Shown: positions 1-6,873, numbered from the stretch's first letter. The stretch is DNA of 11,454 nucleotides from CAYSIX01 sp964431205 (GCA_964431205.1 CAYSIX010000131.1:1-11454); one strand, 5' to 3'. The notes: a model not told the origin generated them from the sequence alone. Numbers and translations: made by a program.

Positions 1-789
1 GCGCTGATCCGCATCGACATGTCCGAGTACATGGAGAAGCACAACGTCAGCCGTCTTATCGGCGCCCCGCCGGGGTACGTCGGTTACGAGGAAGGCGGCC
101 AGCTCACCGAGCAGATCCGCCGCCGGCCTTACGCCGTCGTCCTGCTCGACGAGATCGAGAAGGCCCACCCCGACGTCTTCAACATGCTGCTTCAGATCAT
201 GGAGGAAGGCCAGCTCACCGACTCGTTCGGTCGGCACGTCGACTTCCGCAACGTGATCCTGATCATGACCAGCAACATCGGCGCCGAGCTGATCAAGAAC
301 AAGGGCGGGTTCGGCTTCGCCAAGCCCTCCGAAGAGGCCGACTACAAGAAGATGAAGCAGACGCTCCACAGCGAGATCGAGCGCTACTTCCGGCCCGAGT
401 TCATCAACCGGCTCGACGACGTGATCGTCTTCCGTGCCCTGAACCGCGACGACCTGGTCAACATCGTCGAGTACGAGATGAAGAAGGTCTTCAAGCGGCT
501 CGAGGAGCGCGACATGGTCCTGCAGGTAGACAAGGACGCCAAGGACTTCCTCATCGAGAAGGGCTACAACCCCGACTTCGGCGCCCGCCCGCTGCGGCGT
601 GCGATCGAGCAATACGTCGAGGACCCGCTCAGCGAGATGATCCTCCGCGACGAGATCAAGGAGGGCCACCTGATCAAGGTGACCCGCAAGGAAGGCGAGG
701 ACCACCTGCACTTCGACTCCGGCCCGAACCCGCACGCCGCCGGCGGCGCCGACGAAGAGGTCGCCCAGGCCGGCGCCGAAAGCACCTGA
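1..789 (+). CDS. clpC: ClpC-type AAA+ unfoldase, C-terminal part (5' end outside window)
   Basis: This is the C-terminal 262 residues of a Hsp100/Clp ATPase; the frame is open from base 1, so the gene begins upstream. Visible elements of the second AAA+ module, in order, are the pore-loop GYVG (about residues 25-28 of the fragment), the Walker B strand ending in LLDE (48-51), sensor 1 TSN (90-92), the arginine-finger region RPEFINR, and sensor 2 GARPLRR in the small D2 domain. A GGFGF stretch (102-106) sits where ClpC/ClpA proteins carry the loop that docks onto ClpP, which favours a ClpC-like protease partner over the disaggregase ClpB. The family unfolds substrates with ATP and feeds them to ClpP in the cytoplasm. 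The last 25 or so residues form an Ala/Gly/Glu-rich tail beyond the conserved fold. A strong terminator follows the stop by 25 bases. ClpC against ClpA/ClpE cannot be settled without the N-terminal domain. Confidence 0.93.
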   Translation, partial: ALIRIDMSEYMEKHNVSRLIGAPPGYVGYEEGGQLTEQIRRRPYAVVLLDEIEKAHPDVFNMLLQIMEEGQLTDSFGRHVDFRNVILIMTSNIGAELIKNKGGFGFAKPSEEADYKKMKQTLHSEIERYFRPEFINRLDDVIVFRALNRDDLVNIVEYEMKKVFKRLEERDMVLQVDKDAKDFLIEKGYNPDFGARPLRRAIEQYVEDPLSEMILRDEIKEGHLIKVTRKEGEDHLHFDSGPNPHAAGGADEEVAQAGAEST

Positions 790-814
790 TCCTTCGCCAC
801 AACCCGGACGCGAC

Positions 815-851
815 AACGCCCCGCGACACCACGTCGCGGGGCGTTTTTTTT
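815..851 (+). terminator. Rho-independent terminator of the clpC-like gene
   Basis: A perfect 13-bp inverted repeat (AACGCCCCGCGAC at 815-827 pairing with GTCGCGGGGCGTT at 833-845) encloses a 5-base loop. An uninterrupted run of eight T (844-851) begins inside the distal arm. It starts 25 bases after the clpC stop codon. This is a canonical intrinsic terminator for plus-strand transcription, so the next plus-strand gene probably needs its own promoter. Confidence 0.93.
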
Positions 852-911
852 GACGGGAATGGCCACAAAGATACGCTACATCAGCAACGAACTCGCGCGG
901 AGATGCCTCCC

Positions 912-1592
912 ATGCCTATCGTCCCTGCATATTGTACAAACTGCGGAAGGTGGTTTCCCTCCGGTATCGAGTTCGGGCCGGGAGTAGACGGCACGATTCA
1001 GGGCGCCATGGTGGAATGTCCATTCTGCCCTGGGCAGAGCACGGATCGTGAAGTAGGGGAGTGGCCGCCCAGAGGCGAACTCTACGGTGTCATTCCCGAC
1101 GGTATCTATTCAGTCCTTGGTGACACCCTTCGACTCATACAAGCGGGGGATACAGCCTCGAAGGACGTGCGCGACTTCATCAATGCCGTGCTGCATGGCC
1201 TCCGCGCAGGTCTATCGCCCGCTCAGGCTCTAGAACAGGCCGAAGCCCGCGCGGGTCCGACAAGGCGCGCACGGGTCGAGAAGCTGTGCGCATGGTACCA
1301 CCGCAACAAAGGTGACCTGGTGTTACTCATGGCCGCGCTCACCTTCCTTGTGACCTTCATCGGCGTAGCGGACGGATGCATATACAAAAGATCAACTCCC
1401 TCAGACACGTCGCGGTCCGGCGGTGAAACGCAACCCGCACCGCGCCAATCGCTGCCAGCGGAACCGGGAGCGCAGGTGGATGTCCTTGTGGAATTATCTA
1501 TAACCGTTGTGAATCAACACGTCCCGTCCCCGACACCTCCAGCAGACGACCGTCCCCCAATTCGGTCAAGTGACGACCTGTCGTGCGATTGA
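912..1592 (+). CDS. Uncharacterised zinc-ribbon protein with one membrane segment
   Basis: The 226-residue product has an N-terminal C-x2-C...C-x2-C pair (Cys8/11 and Cys36/39), a likely zinc ribbon, followed by an IPDG motif (61-64) and a GDTL segment. I recall this pattern (two CxxC pairs, then V/I-PDG-x-Y/F and a G-[DN]-T segment) from widespread unnamed bacterial proteins, but no function is known to me. One hydrophobic segment lies at about 136-154. After it comes a low-complexity Pro/Ser/Thr-rich tail with one short beta-prone stretch, probably on the other side of the membrane from the ribbon. The start at 912 is preferred over an in-frame ATG at 903 because GGAG (899-902) is 9 bases upstream of 912 but abuts 903. 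Third positions are much less GC-rich than in the neighbours, with rare ATA, AGA, TTA and GTA codons, which suggests lateral acquisition. It is isolated between a terminator and a converging tRNA gene. Confidence 0.72.
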   Translation: MPIVPAYCTNCGRWFPSGIEFGPGVDGTIQGAMVECPFCPGQSTDREVGEWPPRGELYGVIPDGIYSVLGDTLRLIQAGDTASKDVRDFINAVLHGLRAGLSPAQALEQAEARAGPTRRARVEKLCAWYHRNKGDLVLLMAALTFLVTFIGVADGCIYKRSTPSDTSRSGGETQPAPRQSLPAEPGAQVDVLVELSITVVNQHVPSPTPPADDRPPIRSSDDLSCD

Positions 1593-1667
1593 CGTGCCCT
1601 CGTTCTCGACAGCCGGCTGAAGTGCCACCGACTTGCCCCTCTGAAAATAGCCCTTTGAGCCCAAAAG

Positions 1668-1741
1668 CGTCCACGAGAGGACTCGAACCTCTGACCTGCT
1701 GCTCCGGAGGCAGCCGCTCTATCCAACTGAGCTACGTGGAC
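1668..1741 (-). tRNA. tRNA-Arg (anticodon CCG)
   Basis: Read on the minus strand, the cloverleaf is complete. The acceptor stem is GTCCACG/CGTGGAC (7 bp), the D stem GCTC/GAGC, the anticodon stem GCTGC/GCAGC with loop CTCCGGA, and the T stem AGAGG/CCTCT with loop TTCGAGT. U33 precedes anticodon CCG (plus-strand positions 1705-1707), which reads the Arg codon CGG, a frequent codon in such a GC-rich genome. The discriminator is G (1668). The 3' CCA is not encoded (the next bases read CTT), so CCA must be added by a nucleotidyltransferase. It lies 87 bases downstream of the nuclease-domain gene on the same strand. Confidence 0.96.
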
Positions 1742-1754
1742 ACGCTGCGATTAC

Positions 1755-1782
1755 ATGCTACCCGCGAGCGGCGTGCGATCAA
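1755..1782 (-). promoter_or_regulatory. Possible promoter of tRNA-Arg
   Basis: On the minus strand, TTGATC (1777-1782; four of six matches to TTGACA) is followed after 16 bases by TAGCAT (1755-1760; four of six matches to TATAAT). Initiation would fall about seven bases upstream of the mature tRNA 5' end at 1741. The spacing is good but both boxes are imperfect, and read-through from the upstream gene is an alternative. Confidence 0.35.
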
Positions 1783-1828
1783 GGCGGCGCCGAACCGCGA
1801 GGGCCGGCCGTGACGGGGCGGGCGGGGT

Positions 1829-2230
1829 TCAGTCGGCCTTGGTCACCTCGTCGAGGACGTGCTCGGCGACGAAGATGGGCGTGTCGCTGGCCACGCCGAG
1901 GGCGATCGCGTCGCTGGGGCGGGAGTCGACGTCGACGACCTCCTCGCCGCGGCGCAGGTGCAGGCGGGCGTAGAAGGTGTGCTGCTTCAGGTCGTTGATC
2001 AGGACCTTTTCGAGCTGGTAGCCGAGGGCCTCGATGACGTTGGCCAGCAGTTCGTGGGTCTGGGGGCGTGGCGGCTGCTGGCCCATGAGGCGTCGTTCGA
2101 TGGCGGCGGCCTCGTTGAGCCCGATGACGATGGGGAACACGCGCTCGCCGTCGGCCTCGCGCAGCTCGACGACGTGGGTGTCATCCGTTTCGCGGATCAG
2201 GATCCGCGCCAGCTCCATCCGAACGGGCAT
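1829..2230 (-). CDS. Bifunctional nuclease-domain (DUF151/BFN) protein
   Basis: The 133-residue protein is essentially one BFN (DUF151) domain. Family signatures are clear: FPIVIGLNEAAAIERRL (residues 32-48), THELLANVIEALG (58-70), FYARLHL (86-92) and DSRPSDAIALGV (102-113). The family is known from small bacterial proteins and plant homologues reported to have nuclease activity; the physiological substrate is uncertain. No C-terminal UVR motif is present, unlike some family members. The frame extends upstream to an ATG at 2281, but the start at 2230 is chosen because AGAGGAAG lies just upstream at good spacing and the fold begins there. A candidate promoter sits about 75 bases upstream. It is followed on the same strand by tRNA-Arg; no functional link is evident. 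Confidence 0.92.
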   Translation of the reverse strand: MPVRMELARILIRETDDTHVVELREADGERVFPIVIGLNEAAAIERRLMGQQPPRPQTHELLANVIEALGYQLEKVLINDLKQHTFYARLHLRRGEEVVDVDSRPSDAIALGVASDTPIFVAEHVLDEVTKAD

Positions 2231-2307
2231 AGTCGCTTCCTCTTGCCGTCGGGCCGATCCATTCTCCGGCCTGCCTGCCACGAGCCGGGCCCACCGCTCC
2301 GTCGGCC

Positions 2308-2336
2308 ATTGTTCCGAGGCGGCGTGGATCCTGCAA
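2308..2336 (-). promoter_or_regulatory. Possible promoter of the nuclease-domain gene
   Basis: On the minus strand, TTGCAG (2331-2336) and AACAAT (2308-2313) are separated by 17 bases. Matches to consensus are three of six and four of six, so only the spacing and placement are persuasive. Initiation near 2301 would give a leader of about 70 bases. The site lies in the gap after rsmB. Confidence 0.28.
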
Positions 2337-2349
2337 GGCGGGTGACGGA

Positions 2350-3720
2350 TCAGCCGCTCAGCGCCGCATGGTAGCTGCCATCGTGGTGCGAAGCCTGTTC
2401 GCCGGCGGGTAAAGTGGCCCGCTCTCGGACCAGGCGTAGGCCCAGCCGATCACGGGCGGCCGCGGCACGGTGCTGGTTCTCCTGGGGTTCGATGCTGCAG
2501 GTCGTGTAGAGGATCAGCCCGCCGGGGGTCAGCCAGGGGCGGGCCTGTTCGAGCAGCCGTCCTTGGAGGGCCGCGAGGTCGCGCAGGGAGCGGTCACTGA
2601 GGCGGTAGCGTGCCTCGGGGCGTCGTGCGAACACGCCGCTGTTCGAGCACGGCACGTCGAGCAGGATCAGCTCGTAGCGGGTGTCGGCGACGTCGTGCGG
2701 ATCGACCACGCGGACGTTCGGGAAGATCGGCTCGAGCGATCGCAGCTCGTTACGGCGGGCGTTGTCGGCATCGGTGGCGTGCACGTGCGCATCGGGATAC
2801 GCGATCGCGAGCTGCCGCGTCTTGGTGCCCCGGCCGGCACAGTAGTCGAGCACATGCGTGGGCGCCGGCAGCAGGTCGCGGCAGGTCTCGACGGCGGCGG
2901 CGGCCGCGGGGTCCTGCACCCGCCTCGCCGGATGCCCGGCCAGGAAGCGGACCAGGCCCTCGTGATCGTCCCGCCAGACGATGAAACCCGCGCGCTCGTG
3001 CCGAACCCACGACGCCGACTCATCGCCTTCACCGCCGGACGATCCGGCAGTCGACGCCTCGAACGCGGGTTCGACGGCAACGATCGTCGGCGGATTGAGC
3101 ACGCCCTGTCGGCAGACCTCGACCGCCGCCTCACGACCGTGCGTCTTCAGCCACCGCGCGACGACGTCGGCGGGATGGCTCGTCGCCGCTTCGAGGTGAA
3201 GCGCCAGCGCGTCGAGCGGCGGCAGCGCGGCCTCCGCCAGGCACAGGGTTCCACCGTCGAGCGGGATGCGATCCGGCGCCGGCCGCCACGGCTCGTTGAC
3301 GATTCGACCCGCGGCGGCGTGCTCGGCAACCCGTCGCAGCACCGCGTTGACCATCCCGCCCGCCCGCGGTCGCACGTGCCGCTTCGCCCATGTCACCGAC
3401 TCGTCGACGACCGCGTAGGCCGCCCGCCCGGGCATGAAGAGCAGTTGCGCGGCGCCCATGAGCAGCACGGCCTGCATGCGCGGCTCGAGGCGTTCGAACG
3501 GCCGGGTGGTGTGGGGCCGCACGAGGTGACGCAGCGTGAGCCAGCGTTGCATAGTCGTCCGGTAGAGGGCGCCGGCGAAGGCGCGGTCACGCGGGGCGAG
3601 CGCGGACGTCTCAGGGGAGGCCGGGGCGAGTTCAGGAAAGGCGGCGGCCTGGTCGGCGAGGACGCGAAGGGCGGCGTCGCGGGCGTCGCGGGGCGGTGAT
3701 GTACCGGCGGCCGCGGCCAT
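2350..3720 (-). CDS. rsmB: 16S rRNA (cytosine-C5) methyltransferase, RsmB/Sun family
   Basis: The 456-residue protein has an N-terminal NusB-like helical RNA-binding region (about 10-135) and a C-terminal Rossmann methyltransferase domain (about 285-450), the order typical of RsmB, which methylates C967 of 16S rRNA in E. coli. Visible motifs are motif I LDYCAGRGTKT (291-301, SAM binding), ATDADN (315-320), motif IV LLDVPCSNSG (353-362) with Cys358, and motif VI LYTTCS (404-409) with the expected nucleophile Cys408. It ends in the family-like HHDGSYHAAL. Motif I (AGRG for the usual AAPG) and motif IV (PCSNSG for PCSGTG) are non-standard, and the linker lacks a clear LRVN and carries a Ser/Gly-rich insert (222-236). 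The start overlaps the stop of the upstream sensory gene (TGATG, 3718-3722) and lacks a ribosome-binding site, suggesting translational coupling. Upstream in-frame sequence belongs to that gene in another frame. Confidence 0.9.
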   Translation of the reverse strand: MAAAAGTSPPRDARDAALRVLADQAAAFPELAPASPETSALAPRDRAFAGALYRTTMQRWLTLRHLVRPHTTRPFERLEPRMQAVLLMGAAQLLFMPGRAAYAVVDESVTWAKRHVRPRAGGMVNAVLRRVAEHAAAGRIVNEPWRPAPDRIPLDGGTLCLAEAALPPLDALALHLEAATSHPADVVARWLKTHGREAAVEVCRQGVLNPPTIVAVEPAFEASTAGSSGGEGDESASWVRHERAGFIVWRDDHEGLVRFLAGHPARRVQDPAAAAAVETCRDLLPAPTHVLDYCAGRGTKTRQLAIAYPDAHVHATDADNARRNELRSLEPIFPNVRVVDPHDVADTRYELILLDVPCSNSGVFARRPEARYRLSDRSLRDLAALQGRLLEQARPWLTPGGLILYTTCSIEPQENQHRAAAARDRLGLRLVRERATLPAGEQASHHDGSYHAALSG

Positions 3721-5453
3721 CAGGCGTCGGTCGGAGTCTCGGACGTCACGGTCTGGGGCGCCTTGCCCGGCATCTCCACGCCGATCGCCTTGCACAGCTC
3801 CTCGTAGAGCTGCTCGACCTTGAACGGCTTGAACAGGACGCTGGAGAGCCCCTCCTGGCTGGCGCGGACGATCGAGTGGTGCGGGTCGTAGCCGAAACCG
3901 GTCATGAGCACCACGGGCGTGCCCGGCTGACACCGCTGCGCCTTCGCGAAGATCTCGTACCCGTTGCGGTACGGCATCTTGATGTCCGAGAGCACCAGGT
4001 CGAACGCGCCTTCCGACGATTCGAGCACGGTGCACGCCTCGTAGCCGTCCTTGCACACCTCGACGATGCAGCCCTGACGCCGAAGCAGGTCGCCGATCGT
4101 CTTGCGGATGTTCTCCTCGTCGTCGGCGACGAGGACGCGCTTGCCGGCGAGCACCTGCGAGAGCGGGGCGTGCTCGTGGTCGCGGGCGTCGAGCACGGCG
4201 CGGGGCCCGCGGGCCACGTCGCGCATCGCGTGACGCATCGACTCAACGTGGTCCACGATCTTGTTCAGCCGCTGACGCATCGTGTCGTCGCCGATGTATT
4301 CCTCCATCAGCGACTGGGCCTCGGTGACGATGTCGGTCAGCGGCTGGGCGAACTCCTGAACCACGTTGCTGGTGATCTGGCCCGAGGTCATCGACCGCTC
4401 GACGACCAGCAGGTCGAGGATGTTCAGCGCCAGGCCGACGTACCGCCCGAAGATCTCGGCGAACTGGCGGTCGTCTTCGGTGAAGGTCCCCACCGAGTCG
4501 GACTCGATGTTGTAGACGCCGATGACCTCATCGAAGAGCATCAGCGGGACGGTGAGCGAGCTCTTGCAGTGGCGCAGGCCCAGCACGTAGCGGGGGTCTT
4601 TCTCGGTGTCGTGGCAGATGTAGCTGCGACCGGTGGCGGCGACGTAGCCGGAGATCCCGTTGCCCTCGGGCTGAGCGTACAGGTCGATCTCCAGCGCCTC
4701 GGGCGGCAGGCCCTCGGCGATCACCACCTCGAGCTTGTTCGTCCGCTTGTCGAGCAGTCGGATGGCGAAGTGGTCGAAGTGCATCAGGTCCTTCGAGAAC
4801 CGGATGATCTTGTCCTGCATGAGCTTGAGGCGGTTGGCGGGGGCGAGCTTGGCGACGGCGTCACGATCGATCCGTGCCAGCTCGCGGCCGGCGGCGTCGA
4901 TCGCGTCGATCTTGCTCTGCAGCCGCTTGCCGCTGGTCGCGTCCCACACCACCGCCACGACCTGAACCACCTGCCGATCCTCGCCGGTCACCGGCGAGCA
5001 CATGATCTCGAAGTACCGCTCGTTGACCTGGAAGGTGAACTTCTTGCTGCGCGGGGTGCGACCGCCCTCGATCGGCGGGCTGGACTGCTTGCGGAAGATC
5101 GACAGCGCCTGAGCGCAGATGCGGCGGACCTGCTCGACCACCTCGGGCGAGAAACGGCGCATCTGCTTGTTCGACCACGAGGCGCGACCGTCGGCATCGA
5201 CGATGCACACCCCCTCGCCGATCGTGTTGAGCACGAGGCTGGACTTCTCTCCGACCAGCGCCCGTTCCAGCGGCAGGAAGTCGCCGACGTCGGCGAAGAC
5301 GGCGTGATAGGTGTGCTGACGCAGCGCGGCCAGCGCCTCGTCCATGCGGTCGAAGACGTCGACCTGAAAGTGCTCGCACAGCGCCGCGGCCACGGGATGC
5401 CCGCGACTGACTTGGCCAGCAAACACCAGGACTCGGGGACGCTGATCGTTCAT
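3720..5453 (-). CDS. Multi-domain sensory protein: half receiver-PAS-GAF-degenerate DHp-receiver
   Basis: The 577-residue soluble protein has five parts. Residues 5-65 look like the first half of a receiver: the acidic pair is lost but Asp55 aligns with the phospho-acceptor. A PAS-like region follows (about 70-172, from LNTIGEGVCIVDADG). A GAF domain covers about 195-350. Residues 355-412 resemble a histidine-kinase dimerisation hairpin, but the H-box reads QEFAQPL (366-372), with Gln where the phospho-accepting His belongs. No ATPase domain follows. Instead comes a complete receiver (about 438-560) with Asp444/Asp445, phospho-acceptor Asp490 (VLSD-IKMP), Thr518 and Lys542. It is therefore probably a phosphorylation-controlled regulator or scaffold fed by a separate kinase, not a kinase itself. 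ATG 5453 is chosen because homology-like sequence begins there; the upstream extension to 5609 looks non-conserved and no strong Shine-Dalgarno is seen. The stop overlaps the rsmB start. The ligand and output are unknown. Confidence 0.86.
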   Translation of the reverse strand: MNDQRPRVLVFAGQVSRGHPVAAALCEHFQVDVFDRMDEALAALRQHTYHAVFADVGDFLPLERALVGEKSSLVLNTIGEGVCIVDADGRASWSNKQMRRFSPEVVEQVRRICAQALSIFRKQSSPPIEGGRTPRSKKFTFQVNERYFEIMCSPVTGEDRQVVQVVAVVWDATSGKRLQSKIDAIDAAGRELARIDRDAVAKLAPANRLKLMQDKIIRFSKDLMHFDHFAIRLLDKRTNKLEVVIAEGLPPEALEIDLYAQPEGNGISGYVAATGRSYICHDTEKDPRYVLGLRHCKSSLTVPLMLFDEVIGVYNIESDSVGTFTEDDRQFAEIFGRYVGLALNILDLLVVERSMTSGQITSNVVQEFAQPLTDIVTEAQSLMEEYIGDDTMRQRLNKIVDHVESMRHAMRDVARGPRAVLDARDHEHAPLSQVLAGKRVLVADDEENIRKTIGDLLRRQGCIVEVCKDGYEACTVLESSEGAFDLVLSDIKMPYRNGYEIFAKAQRCQPGTPVVLMTGFGYDPHHSIVRASQEGLSSVLFKPFKVEQLYEELCKAIGVEMPGKAPQTVTSETPTDA

Positions 5454-5579
5454 GGTGTATCGATCGTCCGCGACTTCATCCGCCGAAGTCGCTGCCTTCC
5501 TTATCGAACCTTCCGGTGTACGTCCATGAGCCGGGAGGGATTCCGCGAGCGCGGCGGCCACCCCGGGCCGTCCCTTGTG

Positions 5580-5585
5580 ATTGTA
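5580..5585 (-). promoter_or_regulatory. Possible -10 box upstream of the sensory gene
   Basis: TACAAT on the minus strand (five of six matches to TATAAT) lies in the 166-base gap after the polyprenyl synthase stop. No -35 element is recognisable at 16-18 bases. If used, it would give a leader of about 120 bases ahead of the sensory gene and rsmB. The same hexamer precedes the polyprenyl synthase gene. Confidence 0.25.
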
Positions 5586-5619
5586 GGCGTTCCCCGCACG
5601 CACACCCACCCCCGGCTGG

Positions 5620-6645
5620 TCAACTGCGGCGGGTGAGCACCGCCTCGGCCATCTCCAGCATCAGCGCCCGGGCCGGCGAGTCGGGCAGGGCGGCGCAGAC
5701 GGCCGCCTTGGCGTCCTGGACCAGTCGGCCCGCCCATCGTCGGGCGTAGCCGACGGCGTCCGAGGCGTGCAGGGCGTCGCGTACGGCGGCAATCGCCGCC
5801 TGGCGCTGGCCCGCCGCCGTCTCGGGGTCCGAAAGCCGGTTGAGCAGCCGCAGCGCCTCGGCGCGGTCCCCCTCCCCGCCGGTCGCCAGAAAGCGAATGA
5901 CCGGCAAGGTGAGCTTGCCCTTTTCCAGGTCCCGGCCGAGCGTCTTGCCCACCGTCTGCGGGTCGCCGGTCAGGTCCAGCACGTCGTCGATGATCTGGAA
6001 CGCCACGCCGAGCTTCTCGCCATAGTCGAACAGGGCCTCGCCGATGGGTTCGGGGCTCTCGTGAAGCAGCGCGGCGAGGCGGCAGCAGGTGCCGCAGAGG
6101 CTGGCGGTCTTGCGGCGGATGATCTCAAAGTAGGTGCGCTCGTCGAGCTGCCAGTTGTTGCGGTTGGCCAACTGCAGCAGCTCGCCCTCGCAGACGACGT
6201 TGGTCGCCTCGGCGATGACGCGGCTGATGGCGGGGCGATCCAGGGCGCTGCAGAGGTGGTAGGCGTGACTGATCAGGTAGTCGCCGAGCATGACGGCGGC
6301 TTCGTTGCCGCTGAGCTGATTGACGGTCAGGCCGCCTCGGCGACGATCCGCGTCGTCGAGGATGTCGTCGTGGACCAGCGTGGCCATGTGGACCATCTCG
6401 ACGACGGTGGCGACGACGCGGTGCGGCTCGCTGCTGGTCGGCTCCTCGGGCCGCGCCGCCAGGCCCGAGGTCAGGACGAGGGTCGGCCGCAGCATCTTGC
6501 CCCGATAACGCTCGATGTGCCCGACCAGGCGGTTGACGCAGGCCAGGTCGCTGAGCAGCTCCGCGGTGAAGCGGGCCTCGACGTCGGCCAGGTCCAACGC
6601 CAGACGCTCGCTAACCGGGCTGTCACTTTCCGCCGATACCAGCAT
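5620..6645 (-). CDS. Trans-type polyprenyl diphosphate synthase, probably long-chain
   Basis: The 341-residue all-helical enzyme condenses isopentenyl diphosphate units onto an allylic primer. Both Asp-rich metal sites are present: FARM HDDILDD (92-98) and SARM IIDDVLD (218-224). KMLRP (50-54) matches the GKxLRP substrate-binding motif and RRKT (177-180) a conserved Lys region. The residues five and four positions before the FARM are Ala88 and Thr89. Small residues there leave room for a long product, favouring a heptaprenyl/octaprenyl-type enzyme (for a quinone side chain) over a farnesyl or geranylgeranyl synthase; chain length is inferred. ATG 6645 is preferred over 6741 because GAGG lies 9 bases upstream and a TACAAT box lies about 40 bases upstream, inside the longer frame. 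It shares a 228-base divergent promoter region with the Ser/Thr kinase and is followed 166 bases later by the sensory gene. Confidence 0.93.
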   Translation of the reverse strand: MLVSAESDSPVSERLALDLADVEARFTAELLSDLACVNRLVGHIERYRGKMLRPTLVLTSGLAARPEEPTSSEPHRVVATVVEMVHMATLVHDDILDDADRRRGGLTVNQLSGNEAAVMLGDYLISHAYHLCSALDRPAISRVIAEATNVVCEGELLQLANRNNWQLDERTYFEIIRRKTASLCGTCCRLAALLHESPEPIGEALFDYGEKLGVAFQIIDDVLDLTGDPQTVGKTLGRDLEKGKLTLPVIRFLATGGEGDRAEALRLLNRLSDPETAAGQRQAAIAAVRDALHASDAVGYARRWAGRLVQDAKAAVCAALPDSPARALMLEMAEAVLTRRS

Positions 6646-6684
6646 GCGAGACGACCTCAGCGCGGCCCAACAGGGCGGCGTCGG

Positions 6685-6690
6685 ATTGTA
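6685..6690 (-). promoter_or_regulatory. Possible -10 box of the polyprenyl synthase gene
   Basis: TACAAT on the minus strand (five of six matches to TATAAT) lies in the divergent intergenic region. Initiation near 6678 would give a leader of about 33 bases with GAGG before the ATG at 6645. No -35 hexamer stands out. It is AT-rich within a very GC-rich stretch. Confidence 0.38.
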
Positions 6691-6768
6691 TCCCTGTCCG
6701 CCCCGCGGTGCCCGCCCGGGTCGGCCGCGACGCCGAGACACGAACCGCCCCGGATCAGGACCGTTTGG

Positions 6769-6797
6769 TTGACACCGCCAGAACCGCTTTCTACTGT
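6769..6797 (+). promoter_or_regulatory. Probable sigma70-type promoter of the Ser/Thr kinase gene
   Basis: A perfect TTGACA (6769-6774) is followed after exactly 17 bases by TACTGT (6792-6797; conserved first, second and last positions of the -10 box). Initiation near 6804 gives a leader of about 70 bases to the ATG at 6874. It is the best -35 match in the window. Confidence 0.55.
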
Positions 6798-6825
6798 CCT
6801 GAGCGGGGATTAGGGGTACACCTCA

Positions 6826-6844
6826 CGCGCGGGTCCGAGGCGCG
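6826..6844 (+). other. Small GC hairpin in the kinase 5' leader
   Basis: CGCGC (6826-6830) can pair with GCGCG (6840-6844) around a nine-base loop. It lies between the predicted promoter and the kinase ATG, about 30 bases before the start. There is no T tract, so it is not a terminator. In DNA this GC-rich it could be chance. Confidence 0.15.
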
Positions 6845-6873
6845 CGAATCGTCACCCAACGTCGATCTGGCAC

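Noticed and set aside
852..911. Search for an attachment-site duplicate of the tRNA-Arg 3' end left of the zinc-ribbon gene
   Set aside because: No direct repeat of the tRNA end was found by eye here, so an integrated element cannot be claimed.
2470..3699. A 409-codon plus-strand frame antisense to rsmB
   Set aside because: It is an Arg/Gly-rich shadow of the methyltransferase gene with no domain signature.
3721..4056. N-terminal extension of the rsmB frame to an ATG at 4056
   Set aside because: The extra 112 residues are an out-of-frame reading of the receiver-coding region; the NusB-like fold starts after the ATG at 3720.
3696..5636. A 646-codon open frame on the plus strand, antisense to the sensory gene
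   Set aside because: It mirrors the sensory gene in a GC-rich stretch, has the His/Arg/Asp/Leu-rich look of antisense frames, and no recognisable domain; the minus strand carries clear PAS/GAF/receiver motifs.
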